Made by a program: the position numbers and the translations under genes | Shown here: positions 6,504 through 14,622 of the stretch, piece after piece | Position numbering within the stretch: the first letter of the stretch is position 1 | How the letters are laid out: each line of letters begins with the position of its first letter | Virus record (IMG/VR): IMGVR_UViG_3300009506_000124 | Location: 1-34,202 of that record | DNA from: a virus | DNA length: 34,202 nucleotides | Reading direction: 5' to 3' (one strand) | Notes under the pieces: generated by a model | Told to the model about the DNA's origin: nothing | The model's input: only the letters and a program-made list of their open reading frames with translations | Database searches by the model: none

Positions 6504-7254
6504 TCAAATACACTGTGCGATAAAATCGTACCGAAGAGCGGGGAAGGTCAAGACTTTGGAAGTGATCCCCTGGGCGAAGGTTTGGATCCCAGAGTCGCAA
6601 TTGGAAGAATATCTGTTCTATTATGACCAGGAACAGTTAATCACTATTCCGGATGAATTGGACGGGAACCTTTGCAGGAAACAAAACGCAATTTTGGACC
6701 GGTCGCCAGCTCCTTGGACAATTATCTTTGATGACGATATTACAGCGATTGGGGTTTGGGACCAGGGGGATCACGTTTACTTAAAACCGGAAGAGATTGA
6801 ACACCTGATATTAATGGGGTTCCAATTGGCGTCTGATTTGGGCGTTGAATTATGGGGGATTAACCAGGGGCGTGATGAATTATGGTATGAAACCTATAAG
6901 CCTTTTAATTTGTTGGCTCCCATTTTGGGACCCTTTCACGGACACTTAGAACCGACCCTCCGGTATGATGAGTCGGTTTTGGGGAAGGATGACTATGACT
7001 TCTGGCTTCAGAACATTCGGAAGATCCGGAAGACGTTGAGATTAAACAAATATCACTACCTTCACGATCATGGGAAGATGCCCGGGGGATTTGTTTCAAT
7101 GCGAACGATGGATCACGAACAGGCTGGGGTTGAAAGGATGCGGGAAAAATGGGGGGACAGGGTCTTCACCCCAGGGGGAACCGCAGGGGGAAGGAAGGCG
7201 ACAGGGAAGAACATTCTCAACAGTATGATCCGGATCCCGATCCCAGGTTGTTGA
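6496..7254 (+). CDS. GT-A glycosyltransferase, TAGT-like
   Basis: The 252-residue protein reads as a GT-A glycosyltransferase similar to the TET-associated glycosyltransferases. It starts with an IKSYRRAGKV segment, then has a hydrophobic strand ending in IIFDDDI (D79-D81, metal and sugar-nucleotide site), a KDDYDFWL motif (164-171) as the catalytic acid region, and PGGFVSMR followed by a KWG segment. Known TAGTs glycosylate hydroxymethylated pyrimidines in phage DNA. No TET/JBP oxygenase or hydroxymethylase is encoded here, so the acceptor could be a host-made base or a protein. It overlaps the ParB-like gene by 8 bases and abuts terL. The fold call is good; the acceptor is unknown. Confidence 0.72.
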   Translation: MIDQIHCAIKSYRRAGKVKTLEVIPWAKVWIPESQLEEYLFYYDQEQLITIPDELDGNLCRKQNAILDRSPAPWTIIFDDDITAIGVWDQGDHVYLKPEEIEHLILMGFQLASDLGVELWGINQGRDELWYETYKPFNLLAPILGPFHGHLEPTLRYDESVLGKDDYDFWLQNIRKIRKTLRLNKYHYLHDHGKMPGGFVSMRTMDHEQAGVERMREKWGDRVFTPGGTAGGRKATGKNILNSMIRIPIPGC

Positions 7255-7255
7255 A

Positions 7256-8923
7256 ATGAAACGCCGATGCGAAGGGTTGACCAGGTCAGGATCCCGCTGC
7301 AAAAATAATGCGATTGATGGATCCAGCTGCTGCTCAATTCACCAGGACCAGGTCATTGAACAGGAATTTTATTTCGATGACAGGGCGGCCAGGGCAGCGG
7401 TCAACTTTTTCGAGAAATTACTTTTCCATGTTAAAGGGGAATGGGCCGGGGAACCTTTCATCCTTCAGGATTGGCAAAAAAAGGAAATCATCGAGCCCTT
7501 ATTTGGTTGGAAAAGGGAATCGGATGGGACCAGGAAATATCGCACCGCATATATTGAAATCCCAAGGAAGAACGGGAAATCTACCCTGGCAGCAGGAATC
7601 GCCTTATATTTGGAATTTGCTGATGGGGAACATGGCGCCGAAGTTTACTCAGCTGCAGCAGATAAGGACCAGGCGAAGATCGTCCACGAATTGGCTAAGG
7701 AAATGGTTGAGAAATCGAAACCCTTGGCTAAAAGGTCAAAGATTTGGAAGAACTCAATCGTGGTGGAAGGGACAAAGTCAACTTATAGGGTCCTTAGTGC
7801 GGATGCCTTCACGAAACATGGGTTAAATGCTCATGGGGTGGTCGTGGATGAATTGCACGTACAACCTAACAGGGAATTGGTTGACGTATTGGTTACGTCA
7901 ACCGGGGCCCGTCGTCAACCGATGGTTGTTTTGATCACTACCGCAGGATTTGACAGGGAGTCGATTTGTTGGGAATATCACGAATACGCCCGCCAGGTCC
8001 AGGAAAAGATAATTGACGACCCGACCTTTTTCTCTTATATTGTAGCTGCTGACCAGGAGGATGACTGGCTTGACGAGCAGGTCTGGAGGAAAGCAAATCC
8101 GGGGCTTGGGGTATCAGTGAAAATTGATTATCTCAGGACCCAGGCGAAAAAGGCCGAGCACGTACCGGCTTATCAGAACACCTTTCGGAGATTACACCTG
8201 AACCAGTGGACCGCCCAGGAGTCCAGGTGGCTGGACCTTCACGAATGGGATGCTTGTAACTTTCCAGTTGACCCTAAACTATTGGAAGGTTCGACATGCT
8301 ATGCGGGATTGGACCTGGCGAACACTTCCGATATTGCGAGTTTGGTCCTCAACTTTTCAGCGGAACAGGGGGAAGCAGAACGACATTACTGGTTGCCTTT
8401 TTTCTGGATCCCTAAAGATAATATGATTGAACGGGTTCGCAAGGACCGGGTCCCTTATGATGCTTGGGTGCGGGATGGGTTGATTATTGCCACTGAAGGG
8501 AATGTCATCGATTACGATTTTATTTTGTCGGAAATTGAGAGATTGGGCGAGATCTACAACATTAAGGAAATTGCGTTCGACCGGTGGGGAGCCTTTCAAA
8601 TATCCTCGCAGCTTGAAGGGATGGGCTTTACAATGGTTGGGTTTGGTCAAGGTTATAAGTCAATGAGTCCTCCGATGACATCATTGCTAAGGTTGGTTCT
8701 GGACCGCAAATTATCACATGGCGGGAATCCGGTTTTAAGATGGATGGCTGATAATTTGGTCGTGGACCAGGATCCAGCAGGGAACGTTAAGCCGAATAAA
8801 AATAAAAGCAGGGAAAAAATAGACGGAATTGTCGCCGGTTTAATGGCATTGGACCGGGCCATTCGGCACGAGGGCCCAGGCACTTCTGTTTACGAAGGAA
8901 GGGGGATCAGGACCCTTGAATAA
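7256..8923 (+). CDS. terL: terminase large subunit with N-terminal zinc motif
   Basis: A 555-residue packaging motor. The ATPase shows a Walker-A-like PRKNGKST (103-110) and Walker B GVVVDELH (194-201). The nuclease shows GLDLAN (D353), AFDRW (D442) and KIDGIVAG (D523). Packaging ATPases pump DNA into the prohead and cut it. The first 30 residues hold C5, C15, C26 and H29 in a CEGLTRSGSRCKN context ending in CSIH, like DUF5763-type zinc motifs. This addition is not normally part of TerL, whose usual beginning corresponds to residue ~33 here. No alternative ATG exists before residue 150 to exclude it. ATG 7256 follows the glycosyltransferase stop directly. Confidence 0.93.
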   Translation: MKRRCEGLTRSGSRCKNNAIDGSSCCSIHQDQVIEQEFYFDDRAARAAVNFFEKLLFHVKGEWAGEPFILQDWQKKEIIEPLFGWKRESDGTRKYRTAYIEIPRKNGKSTLAAGIALYLEFADGEHGAEVYSAAADKDQAKIVHELAKEMVEKSKPLAKRSKIWKNSIVVEGTKSTYRVLSADAFTKHGLNAHGVVVDELHVQPNRELVDVLVTSTGARRQPMVVLITTAGFDRESICWEYHEYARQVQEKIIDDPTFFSYIVAADQEDDWLDEQVWRKANPGLGVSVKIDYLRTQAKKAEHVPAYQNTFRRLHLNQWTAQESRWLDLHEWDACNFPVDPKLLEGSTCYAGLDLANTSDIASLVLNFSAEQGEAERHYWLPFFWIPKDNMIERVRKDRVPYDAWVRDGLIIATEGNVIDYDFILSEIERLGEIYNIKEIAFDRWGAFQISSQLEGMGFTMVGFGQGYKSMSPPMTSLLRLVLDRKLSHGGNPVLRWMADNLVVDQDPAGNVKPNKNKSREKIDGIVAGLMALDRAIRHEGPGTSVYEGRGIRTLE

Positions 8924-9074
8924 ATGGATTGATGGAACCGATATTTTAATTATTTTAGGGTTAATTTTGTTGGGTTATGGCTTATACTTGATTTGGGTCC
9001 CTTTGACACCGATTGTTATTGGTTCGATTTTGGTAATAATTGGGTTGATTGGGGCCAGTAGAAAAAGGACCTGA
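8916..9074 (+). CDS. small two-pass membrane protein between terL and portal
   Basis: A TTG-initiated frame of 52 residues overlaps the terL stop by 8 bases, with GAAGGGGGATCAGG upstream as ribosome site. The product has two transmembrane helices (about 9-27 and 30-47) split by a WVPLTP turn, then a basic tail SRKRT. No ATG start gives this frame, but the continuous hydrophobic coding pattern and operon fit argue it is real. Small hydrophobic proteins in this slot occur in many phages; a role in prohead assembly at the membrane or in lysis control is speculation. Confidence 0.6.
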   Translation: MNKWIDGTDILIILGLILLGYGLYLIWVPLTPIVIGSILVIIGLIGASRKRT

Positions 9075-9079
9075 AAACT

Positions 9080-11080
9080 ATGACGGGAATTTTCTCAAAT
9101 ATATTGGGACAGGTGGAAGAACGCCAGGGCGGGGACTACCAGGTCGTTGTCGAGGCAATGGCTGCTAACAGGGAAGCTTCCGAAGGGGTTGTCACTCCGA
9201 CCAGCGCAATGAAATTGTCCGCAGTTTACGCCTGTGTTAGGATTTTGGGCGAAACGATGGGAAGTTTGCCCCTATTGATTTATGAACGGGTCGGGAATGG
9301 GAAGCGCAGGGCTCAGAATCATCCGCTTTATAGGATACTGCACGACCAGCCTAATGAATTTATGACCGCCTTTGAGTTCAGGGAGACGGTCCAGGGACAC
9401 CTTGCCTTGTGGGGTAACGCCTACGTACAGGTCGAATATGATGCCAGGGGTCAAGTATCGGAATTATGGCCCTTGTTGCCTAATATGGTCCAGGCTTCAA
9501 AGTTTGATGGGAACCGCAGGCTTTATTATTATCAGCTTCCAACTGGTCAAATGACCTGGTTATCTAGCGATATTATCTGGCACCTGCGTGGTTTGGGTGG
9601 GGATGGATTGAACGGCTATTCGGTGATTGGGTTCGCCAGGAAGAATTTCGGGACCAGTTTAATGGCCGATGAGTTTGTCAACCGGTTCTATAAAAATGAT
9701 GCCCGACCGGGGATCATTTTGGAACACCCGGGGGTTCTTGGTGACGAGGCCTACCAAAAATTACGAGATTCCTGGAAGGAAACTCACGAAGGGGTTGAAA
9801 AGTCGCACCGGGTTGCTATTTTAGAGGAGGGGATGAAACTCCACGAAGTCGGGATGCCGCAAACTGATATGCAATTTATCGAAACCCGCAACTTTCAGAT
9901 CACCGATATTGCCCGATGGTTCAGGATGCAACCGCACAAGATTGGACACCTGGTCAACGCAACCTTTTCAAATATTGAACACCAGTCGATTGAACACGTT
10001 ACCGATACAATCGCTCCCTGGGCGAAGAGATGGGAGCAGTCGATAAATAACAATTTGATTTTATCCTCCGAGCGCAGCAGGTTTTATTCTGAGTTCTTGC
10101 TGGAAGCACTTTTGAGGGGGGATACTGCGACCCGCTATGATGCCTACGCCAGGGGGCGACAAAATGGGTGGTTGTCCGCAAACGATATTCGGGAATTGGA
10201 AAACATGAATCCGATCCAGGGTGGTGACGTTTACCTGGTCCCGCTTAACATGGTCCCGGCTCCTGAATTGGGGAACCAGGCGCAGCAGCAGGATCAGAAG
10301 TCGGCCAGGTCCAGGGCTATGGCCAAAGTAGAAAATAGAGCAGCGGCCTTGCGATTGCGATTGAGGGGGTCTTATTTGGGACTTTACCAGGATACCGCTG
10401 CTAGGATCCTCCGCAGGGAAGCAAACGACATTCGCCAACAGGTCAAGAAAATGACCAGGTCCCGACAATTGGATGCCGGAGGCTTTTTGTTGTGGTTGGA
10501 ACAGTTCGAGCAGGAACATGCTGATTTTGTGAAGAGGAACATGCTGACTGTCAATGGATCATACGGGGACGCAGTTTACAGCGAAGCAATGGACGAAGTC
10601 GGGGAAGAGCCGGCCGAGATCCCGCCTGAGGTCGCCAGGTTCATTGATTCCTATACCGGTGGATATTCGGCCCGACATACTGGGATCAGTTTGGACCGGA
10701 TCCGAAAGGCTATTCAGCAGGCGCAGCAGGACCAGGAACCGGCGGAGAATTTAATCGAGCAGGAATTGGATACCTGGGAGGAAAGCAGGTCCGCAAATAT
10801 AGCCGAGGAAGAATCGACCAGGTTTAATAATGCGGTTGCAAAAACTGTATTTGCGATTGTTGGGGTCCAGAAGATAAGGTCAATTGCCTTTGGGGATAGT
10901 TGTCCTTATTGCCGGGCCCTGGATGGGAAGGTCGTCGGGATTAATCAGTTCTTCCTTGCAGCAGGTGATCAGCTGCTCCCCGATGGGGTGGATGAACCAT
11001 TGACGACGACTTCAAATATTGGACACCCGCCTTATCATGGTGGTTGCGATTGTATGATAACTGCTGAATTTGGAGTTTAG
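9080..11080 (+). CDS. portal protein fused to a MuF-like head morphogenesis domain
   Basis: The 666-residue protein has an HK97-type portal in residues 1 to ~395 (SAVYACVRILGETMGSLPL near the start; FQITDIARWFRMQPHKIG in the clip/stem region). A Q-rich linker follows, then a helical region, and a C-terminal SPP1 gp7/MuF-type end with CPYC (608-611), LDGKVV and HPPYHGGCDC (649-658). The portal forms the dodecameric DNA gate; MuF proteins are minor head proteins that bind portal or DNA. Normally they are separate genes. The HPPYHGGC motif resembles zinc- or metal-binding sites. ATG 9080 follows the small membrane gene by 5 bases. Confidence 0.9.
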   Translation: MTGIFSNILGQVEERQGGDYQVVVEAMAANREASEGVVTPTSAMKLSAVYACVRILGETMGSLPLLIYERVGNGKRRAQNHPLYRILHDQPNEFMTAFEFRETVQGHLALWGNAYVQVEYDARGQVSELWPLLPNMVQASKFDGNRRLYYYQLPTGQMTWLSSDIIWHLRGLGGDGLNGYSVIGFARKNFGTSLMADEFVNRFYKNDARPGIILEHPGVLGDEAYQKLRDSWKETHEGVEKSHRVAILEEGMKLHEVGMPQTDMQFIETRNFQITDIARWFRMQPHKIGHLVNATFSNIEHQSIEHVTDTIAPWAKRWEQSINNNLILSSERSRFYSEFLLEALLRGDTATRYDAYARGRQNGWLSANDIRELENMNPIQGGDVYLVPLNMVPAPELGNQAQQQDQKSARSRAMAKVENRAAALRLRLRGSYLGLYQDTAARILRREANDIRQQVKKMTRSRQLDAGGFLLWLEQFEQEHADFVKRNMLTVNGSYGDAVYSEAMDEVGEEPAEIPPEVARFIDSYTGGYSARHTGISLDRIRKAIQQAQQDQEPAENLIEQELDTWEESRSANIAEEESTRFNNAVAKTVFAIVGVQKIRSIAFGDSCPYCRALDGKVVGINQFFLAAGDQLLPDGVDEPLTTTSNIGHPPYHGGCDCMITAEFGV

Positions 11081-11092
11081 GAGGATCTTGCT

Positions 11093-11830
11093 ATGAAGAA
11101 GGAAGATAAAAAATTATTGGATCCCTTGCTGGCTGAGGATGGGTCGGAGCGTAGATATTATGTCGCCGAATTAAGAGCCGATGAGGAAAAGGGGATAATT
11201 GAGGGCTATGCTGCGGTATTTAATCAATGGTCCGAGGACCTGGGGTTCTTCAGGGAGCGGATCAGACCGGGAGCCTTTTCAAAGACAATTCGGGAAGCCG
11301 ATATTCGGGCCCTGTTCAATCACGATCCTAATTACGTTTTGGGAAGGAACAGATCAGGGACCCTTGACTTGTTGGAAGATGATCACGGGCTGCAGTTCAG
11401 GGTTACTCCACCCGAGGCGCAATGGGCCCAGGACCTATACAGTTCTGTGAAAAGGGGCGACATTGACCAGGCTTCCTTTGGATTTGGGACTGTCAGGGAT
11501 GAATGGAATCACGATGCGGATCCAGTGGAACGGGAATTGATTGAGTTAAGGTTATATGATGTATCGGTGGTGACCTACCCGGCCTATCCGCAGACTTCAG
11601 TATCGGCAAGAACACTAGGGGAATTATTTATCGCTAATGTCCAGCGGACTGGCAATTTTGAAGCAGGCCAGGAAATGCTGGAACAGTTAGAAAACTTCTT
11701 TGACATCCTGTCAACGCCGTCCCAGGAGGGACACCTTGGCGGGACCAGTGGAAGCAATGAAGCAGATCAGGCCCTGGCGAGGGCTGCTGCTCGAAGGCGA
11801 AAACTGGAATTACTGAAGATCAAAAAATAA
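11093..11830 (+). CDS. HK97-family prohead protease
   Basis: The 245-residue protein has the family motifs GIIEGYAAVFN, LFNHDPNYVLGR (catalytic H77) and DQASFGF (catalytic S128), followed by VSVVTYPAYP. This serine protease matures the procapsid by removing the scaffolding part of the major capsid protein. The C-terminal ~70 residues form an acidic then basic low-complexity tail (ARAAARRRKLELLKIKK) that may bind inside the shell. It is preceded by a GGAGGATCTTGCT ribosome region and followed immediately by the capsid gene, the usual order. Confidence 0.93.
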   Translation: MKKEDKKLLDPLLAEDGSERRYYVAELRADEEKGIIEGYAAVFNQWSEDLGFFRERIRPGAFSKTIREADIRALFNHDPNYVLGRNRSGTLDLLEDDHGLQFRVTPPEAQWAQDLYSSVKRGDIDQASFGFGTVRDEWNHDADPVERELIELRLYDVSVVTYPAYPQTSVSARTLGELFIANVQRTGNFEAGQEMLEQLENFFDILSTPSQEGHLGGTSGSNEADQALARAAARRRKLELLKIKK

Positions 11831-11851
11831 TTAGATAACAGGAGTAGTAAC

Positions 11852-13126
11852 GTGAAGAAAATTCGTGAATTAAGGGACCGCCGGTCTCAATTATTGGACC
11901 AGGCTACCGCAATGAATGATGCTGCGGAAGCCGAGGATCGGAACTTTTCCCAGGAAGAGCAGGAAAAGTACGACGAGATCCTCGCCGATGCTGCTGAATT
12001 AGAGCAGCGGATCAGCCGGTTGGAAGCAGTACCGGAAAACACTCCCCGCCAGGACATTCGCCAACAGGTCCAGGGACAAAGCGTTAATCGTGGTGGTTTG
12101 GGTGACACCGAGGCGAGGGCCCTGGGAGCCTACCTGAAACGTGGCGATACGGGAGGGGTCAAAGAAATGATGGAAAGGGACGATGGCGAATCAGGTTCAT
12201 CTGTGACCGTCAGGATCCCGACTGCTCTTCAGCAGAGAGCCAACAAAATGTTCGAGCAGCGAGCCGTCGACTCGATTATGAACATTACCACCGCTGCTGA
12301 TGGTGGCGCAGCAGTTCCGACCGGTTTTGCTGGGACTATTGCCCTCCGCATGAATGAAATGAGATTGTCGGAAAGGTTGGGGGTCCGCCCTGTTCCTGGG
12401 GTTGGGACGACCGTCAATTATCCGTTTGAAAATGCGGATCCTTCTGTATTTGCTGCAACTTCAGAACAAGACGACAGCTATGCGCAGACCTACCAGCGGG
12501 ATGTCGCCCCTGTCCTTGCAAATAAAGCCTTCACCCTGGCTAAATACACGAAGAAATTAGCACTGACCGAGGAATTGTTAGACGATGAGGACGCTAACCT
12601 ATTGGCGCACGTTGCCGATTCGGTTGGGCGTGGATTGGGGATCACGCATAACAGTTTGCTAATTACTGAAGTCGCTGCTAATGGGACCAGCCTAAAAACC
12701 TTTGCTTCCGCTTCCGCAATTGCAGCAGGGGAGCCTGAGGATATCGTCTTCAATGACACCCTGTCATACTACCTTGAAGATGCGGGGTCAATTGGTTGGG
12801 TTGTCCGGCCTACAACTTTTGGAACTGTTGCTTCAATAACAGGTTCTGCCAGGTTGTATGCTGAAACACCAGGCGGTTCGTTTGCCCGTGAAATTTTGGG
12901 CTACCCCGCCTATTACTCAAATCAGGCGACCGCAATTGCTGCTTCCGCAAAGTCAATGTATTTCGGTAACTGGTACTTTGTGGGAATGAGGGAAGATCCC
13001 GCCCTCCGGTTCCTGCGAGATCCCTATACCACTGACGGAATTGTTTATCTGAAATACTCATTCCGAGCAGTTTATGGGGTCCTCATTGCCGGGGCCATTG
13101 GATACGGAGCTCACCCGACCGCATGA
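11852..13126 (+). CDS. major capsid protein, HK97 fold
   Basis: Starts at GTG 11852 after CAGGAGTAGTAAC; 424 residues, normal for the family. The first ~110 residues are a charged coiled-coil delta domain that acts as the built-in scaffold (RELRDRRSQLLDQA to EQRISRLEAV), presumably cleaved by the upstream protease. The rest shows the HK97 shell pattern: AVPTGFAGTIALRMNEMRLSE, TVNYPFENADP, KLALTEELLDDED, and the E-loop/P-domain region to RFLRDPYTTDG. Its stop shares ATGA with a glycosyltransferase gene. Confidence 0.93.
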   Translation: MKKIRELRDRRSQLLDQATAMNDAAEAEDRNFSQEEQEKYDEILADAAELEQRISRLEAVPENTPRQDIRQQVQGQSVNRGGLGDTEARALGAYLKRGDTGGVKEMMERDDGESGSSVTVRIPTALQQRANKMFEQRAVDSIMNITTAADGGAAVPTGFAGTIALRMNEMRLSERLGVRPVPGVGTTVNYPFENADPSVFAATSEQDDSYAQTYQRDVAPVLANKAFTLAKYTKKLALTEELLDDEDANLLAHVADSVGRGLGITHNSLLITEVAANGTSLKTFASASAIAAGEPEDIVFNDTLSYYLEDAGSIGWVVRPTTFGTVASITGSARLYAETPGGSFAREILGYPAYYSNQATAIAASAKSMYFGNWYFVGMREDPALRFLRDPYTTDGIVYLKYSFRAVYGVLIAGAIGYGAHPTA

Positions 13127-13779
13127 TTGAAGATGTTCTGGTCTTTACTCCTATTTGGAGATTGGAACCAGAAACGATCAAAGCAGTATTTGACCTGGAA
13201 TGGGACGGACCAAAGTCTGTCCTGTTCCAGGACGATAATCCTGAACCTGAACAAAGGGACCGCCTGAAAAGGAAGGTTTTGAATCACCTTCACCAGTACA
13301 GAAGGGCTCGGGAATTATTCCTGATGGGTCCCTTTGATGCCATGCTGGTGGTTGAGTCTGACATCATTCCGCCCAGGGATGCCTTGAAGAAAATGGCTGC
13401 TGTTGATGCCGATATCGTTTATGGCGTTTACAGGTTCAGGGCTTCCAACGTGATTAACATTTTCGAGTTGTATCCTGGGAAGCCTAGGAACGTTGGAGAG
13501 TCTTTATCTGTCAGGCCTTACAGGTTGGAAGCAGCAGTTCGGGCTGGGGTGGTTGGCTGTTCAGGGGCGGGGTTTGGATGTACTTTAATCCACCGTAAGG
13601 TTTTGGAGCAGATTCCTTTCCGGGTGGAATGGCCTAAAAATGGCGGTTACTGTGATACGCCATTTATAAGGGATGCGCACCTTGAAGGGTTCTCCCAGGC
13701 TGCTGAAATGTCCGTAATTTGTGGACATAAGGACGAAAAAGGTTCTATTTTATGGCCCGAACTCCCGTCAATAGATTGA
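13123..13779 (+). CDS. GT-A/GT2-like glycosyltransferase in the head module
   Basis: A 218-residue protein beginning with a Rossmann-like strand (VLVFTPIWR), then a MLVVESDIIPP segment (about 74-84) in the position of the D-x-D metal/nucleotide-sugar site (here E-S-D). A GAGFGCTLIHRKVLEQ acceptor-region pattern follows, then CDTPFIRDAHLEGF as the likely catalytic loop. Small GT-A enzymes of this kind transfer sugars from UDP- or GDP-sugars. It overlaps the major capsid gene by ATGA and the next glycan-type gene by 28 bases, so translation is coupled to capsid synthesis. Glycosylation of capsid or neck protein, or of host glycans, are the plausible roles. Confidence 0.75.
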   Translation: MIEDVLVFTPIWRLEPETIKAVFDLEWDGPKSVLFQDDNPEPEQRDRLKRKVLNHLHQYRRARELFLMGPFDAMLVVESDIIPPRDALKKMAAVDADIVYGVYRFRASNVINIFELYPGKPRNVGESLSVRPYRLEAAVRAGVVGCSGAGFGCTLIHRKVLEQIPFRVEWPKNGGYCDTPFIRDAHLEGFSQAAEMSVICGHKDEKGSILWPELPSID

Positions 13780-14402
13780 AGGACCGACACCCTGGGGCTG
13801 ATATTTGGATCATTGCTTCCGGTCCTAGTGCAGGATTGGTCGAGCCCAGGTTCTTTGATGGGAAAATCACTATCGGAGTTAACAGGGTTTGGACCAGGTT
13901 CAAAACTGATTACCTGGTGATCAAAGAAACTGCGGTCCTCTCCCAGGCGATTGAAACAGGGTCAACGGTGATTGCTAGCCGTCACAATTGCGGGACCTTG
14001 GCTTATCCGGAAAACAAAGAAAAGGGTGATTATTATTATTTTGATCACGATGACAATGGGTTGGAAGAGGTCAACCTTGATGTTATTGGGACCGATAAAA
14101 TAGTTGTATCCTTTTCGACCATTACTTCAGCGATGAACCTGGCTGCTTACATGGGAGCAAAAAATATTATCCTTGTCGGCCATGATTGTGGATCATTGAA
14201 TGGGATGGTTAATTTTGCTGAATATCCGGAGAATTTACTCAGGGACCCAAAGTTTTATTCTGACTTCCTGGCCAGGATTGAACCGCAAAGCAAAGAAGTT
14301 CGGGCCAGGTTAGAACAGGTCTATGGATGCCTGATTTATTCGCTTAATCCGTATTTGAATTTTGGATTGGAGGGTAACTGCTATGAAAGTAGTCGCAATT
14401 AG
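13752..14402 (+). CDS. DUF115/MptE-like Rossmann protein, possible glycan enzyme
   Basis: A 216-residue protein with IWIIASGPSAG near residue 20 (glycine-rich nucleotide loop), IGVNRVW, then TDYLVIKE, and later AAYMGAKNIILVGHDCG. This pattern belongs to DUF115/MptE-like Rossmann proteins, which include motility-accessory Maf/PseE-type nonulosonate transferases and sialyltransferase-like enzymes. It lies 28 bases inside the end of the preceding glycosyltransferase gene, so the pair probably act together on the same glycan. A donor such as a nonulosonic acid is possible but not shown. Confidence 0.7.
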   Translation: MARTPVNRLKDRHPGADIWIIASGPSAGLVEPRFFDGKITIGVNRVWTRFKTDYLVIKETAVLSQAIETGSTVIASRHNCGTLAYPENKEKGDYYYFDHDDNGLEEVNLDVIGTDKIVVSFSTITSAMNLAAYMGAKNIILVGHDCGSLNGMVNFAEYPENLLRDPKFYSDFLARIEPQSKEVRARLEQVYGCLIYSLNPYLNFGLEGNCYESSRN

Positions 14403-14622
14403 AAATTTTGTCGGTATTGTGCAGCATGTCAAAAGGACTTACGAGGAAGGTCAGGAATTTGATCTACCCGATGGGGTTGATTGGATCCAGGCTGGACTTG
14501 TCGCCCCTGTCAGGGCTGAAAAGGTTGAAACTGCGACCAGGAAGGCTCCTGAAAAGGCTGTGACCAGGGAAGCTCCGCAGAAAAAGGCGGTTGACAAAGT
14601 TATGAGGACGACCAAAAAATGA
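14383..14622 (+). CDS. small head-module protein with Lys/Ala-rich tail, 79 aa
   Basis: ATG 14383 is preferred over an upstream start because GGAGGG lies 10 bases before it. The N-terminal half is compact (VVAIRNFVGIVQHVKRTYEEGQEFDLP), matching small proteins often found after phage capsid genes. The C-terminal half is a repetitive Lys/Ala/Glu tail (RKAPEKAVTREAPQKKAVDK). It overlaps both neighbours slightly. Its function is not known; a head-associated or connector accessory role fits the position. Confidence 0.62.
   Translation: MKVVAIRNFVGIVQHVKRTYEEGQEFDLPDGVDWIQAGLVAPVRAEKVETATRKAPEKAVTREAPQKKAVDKVMRTTKK

Noticed and set aside
6496-7254. Complete TET/TAGT hypermodification operon
   Set aside because: No 2-oxoglutarate oxygenase (H-x-D...H) frame was found anywhere in the genome, so only the transferase is supported.
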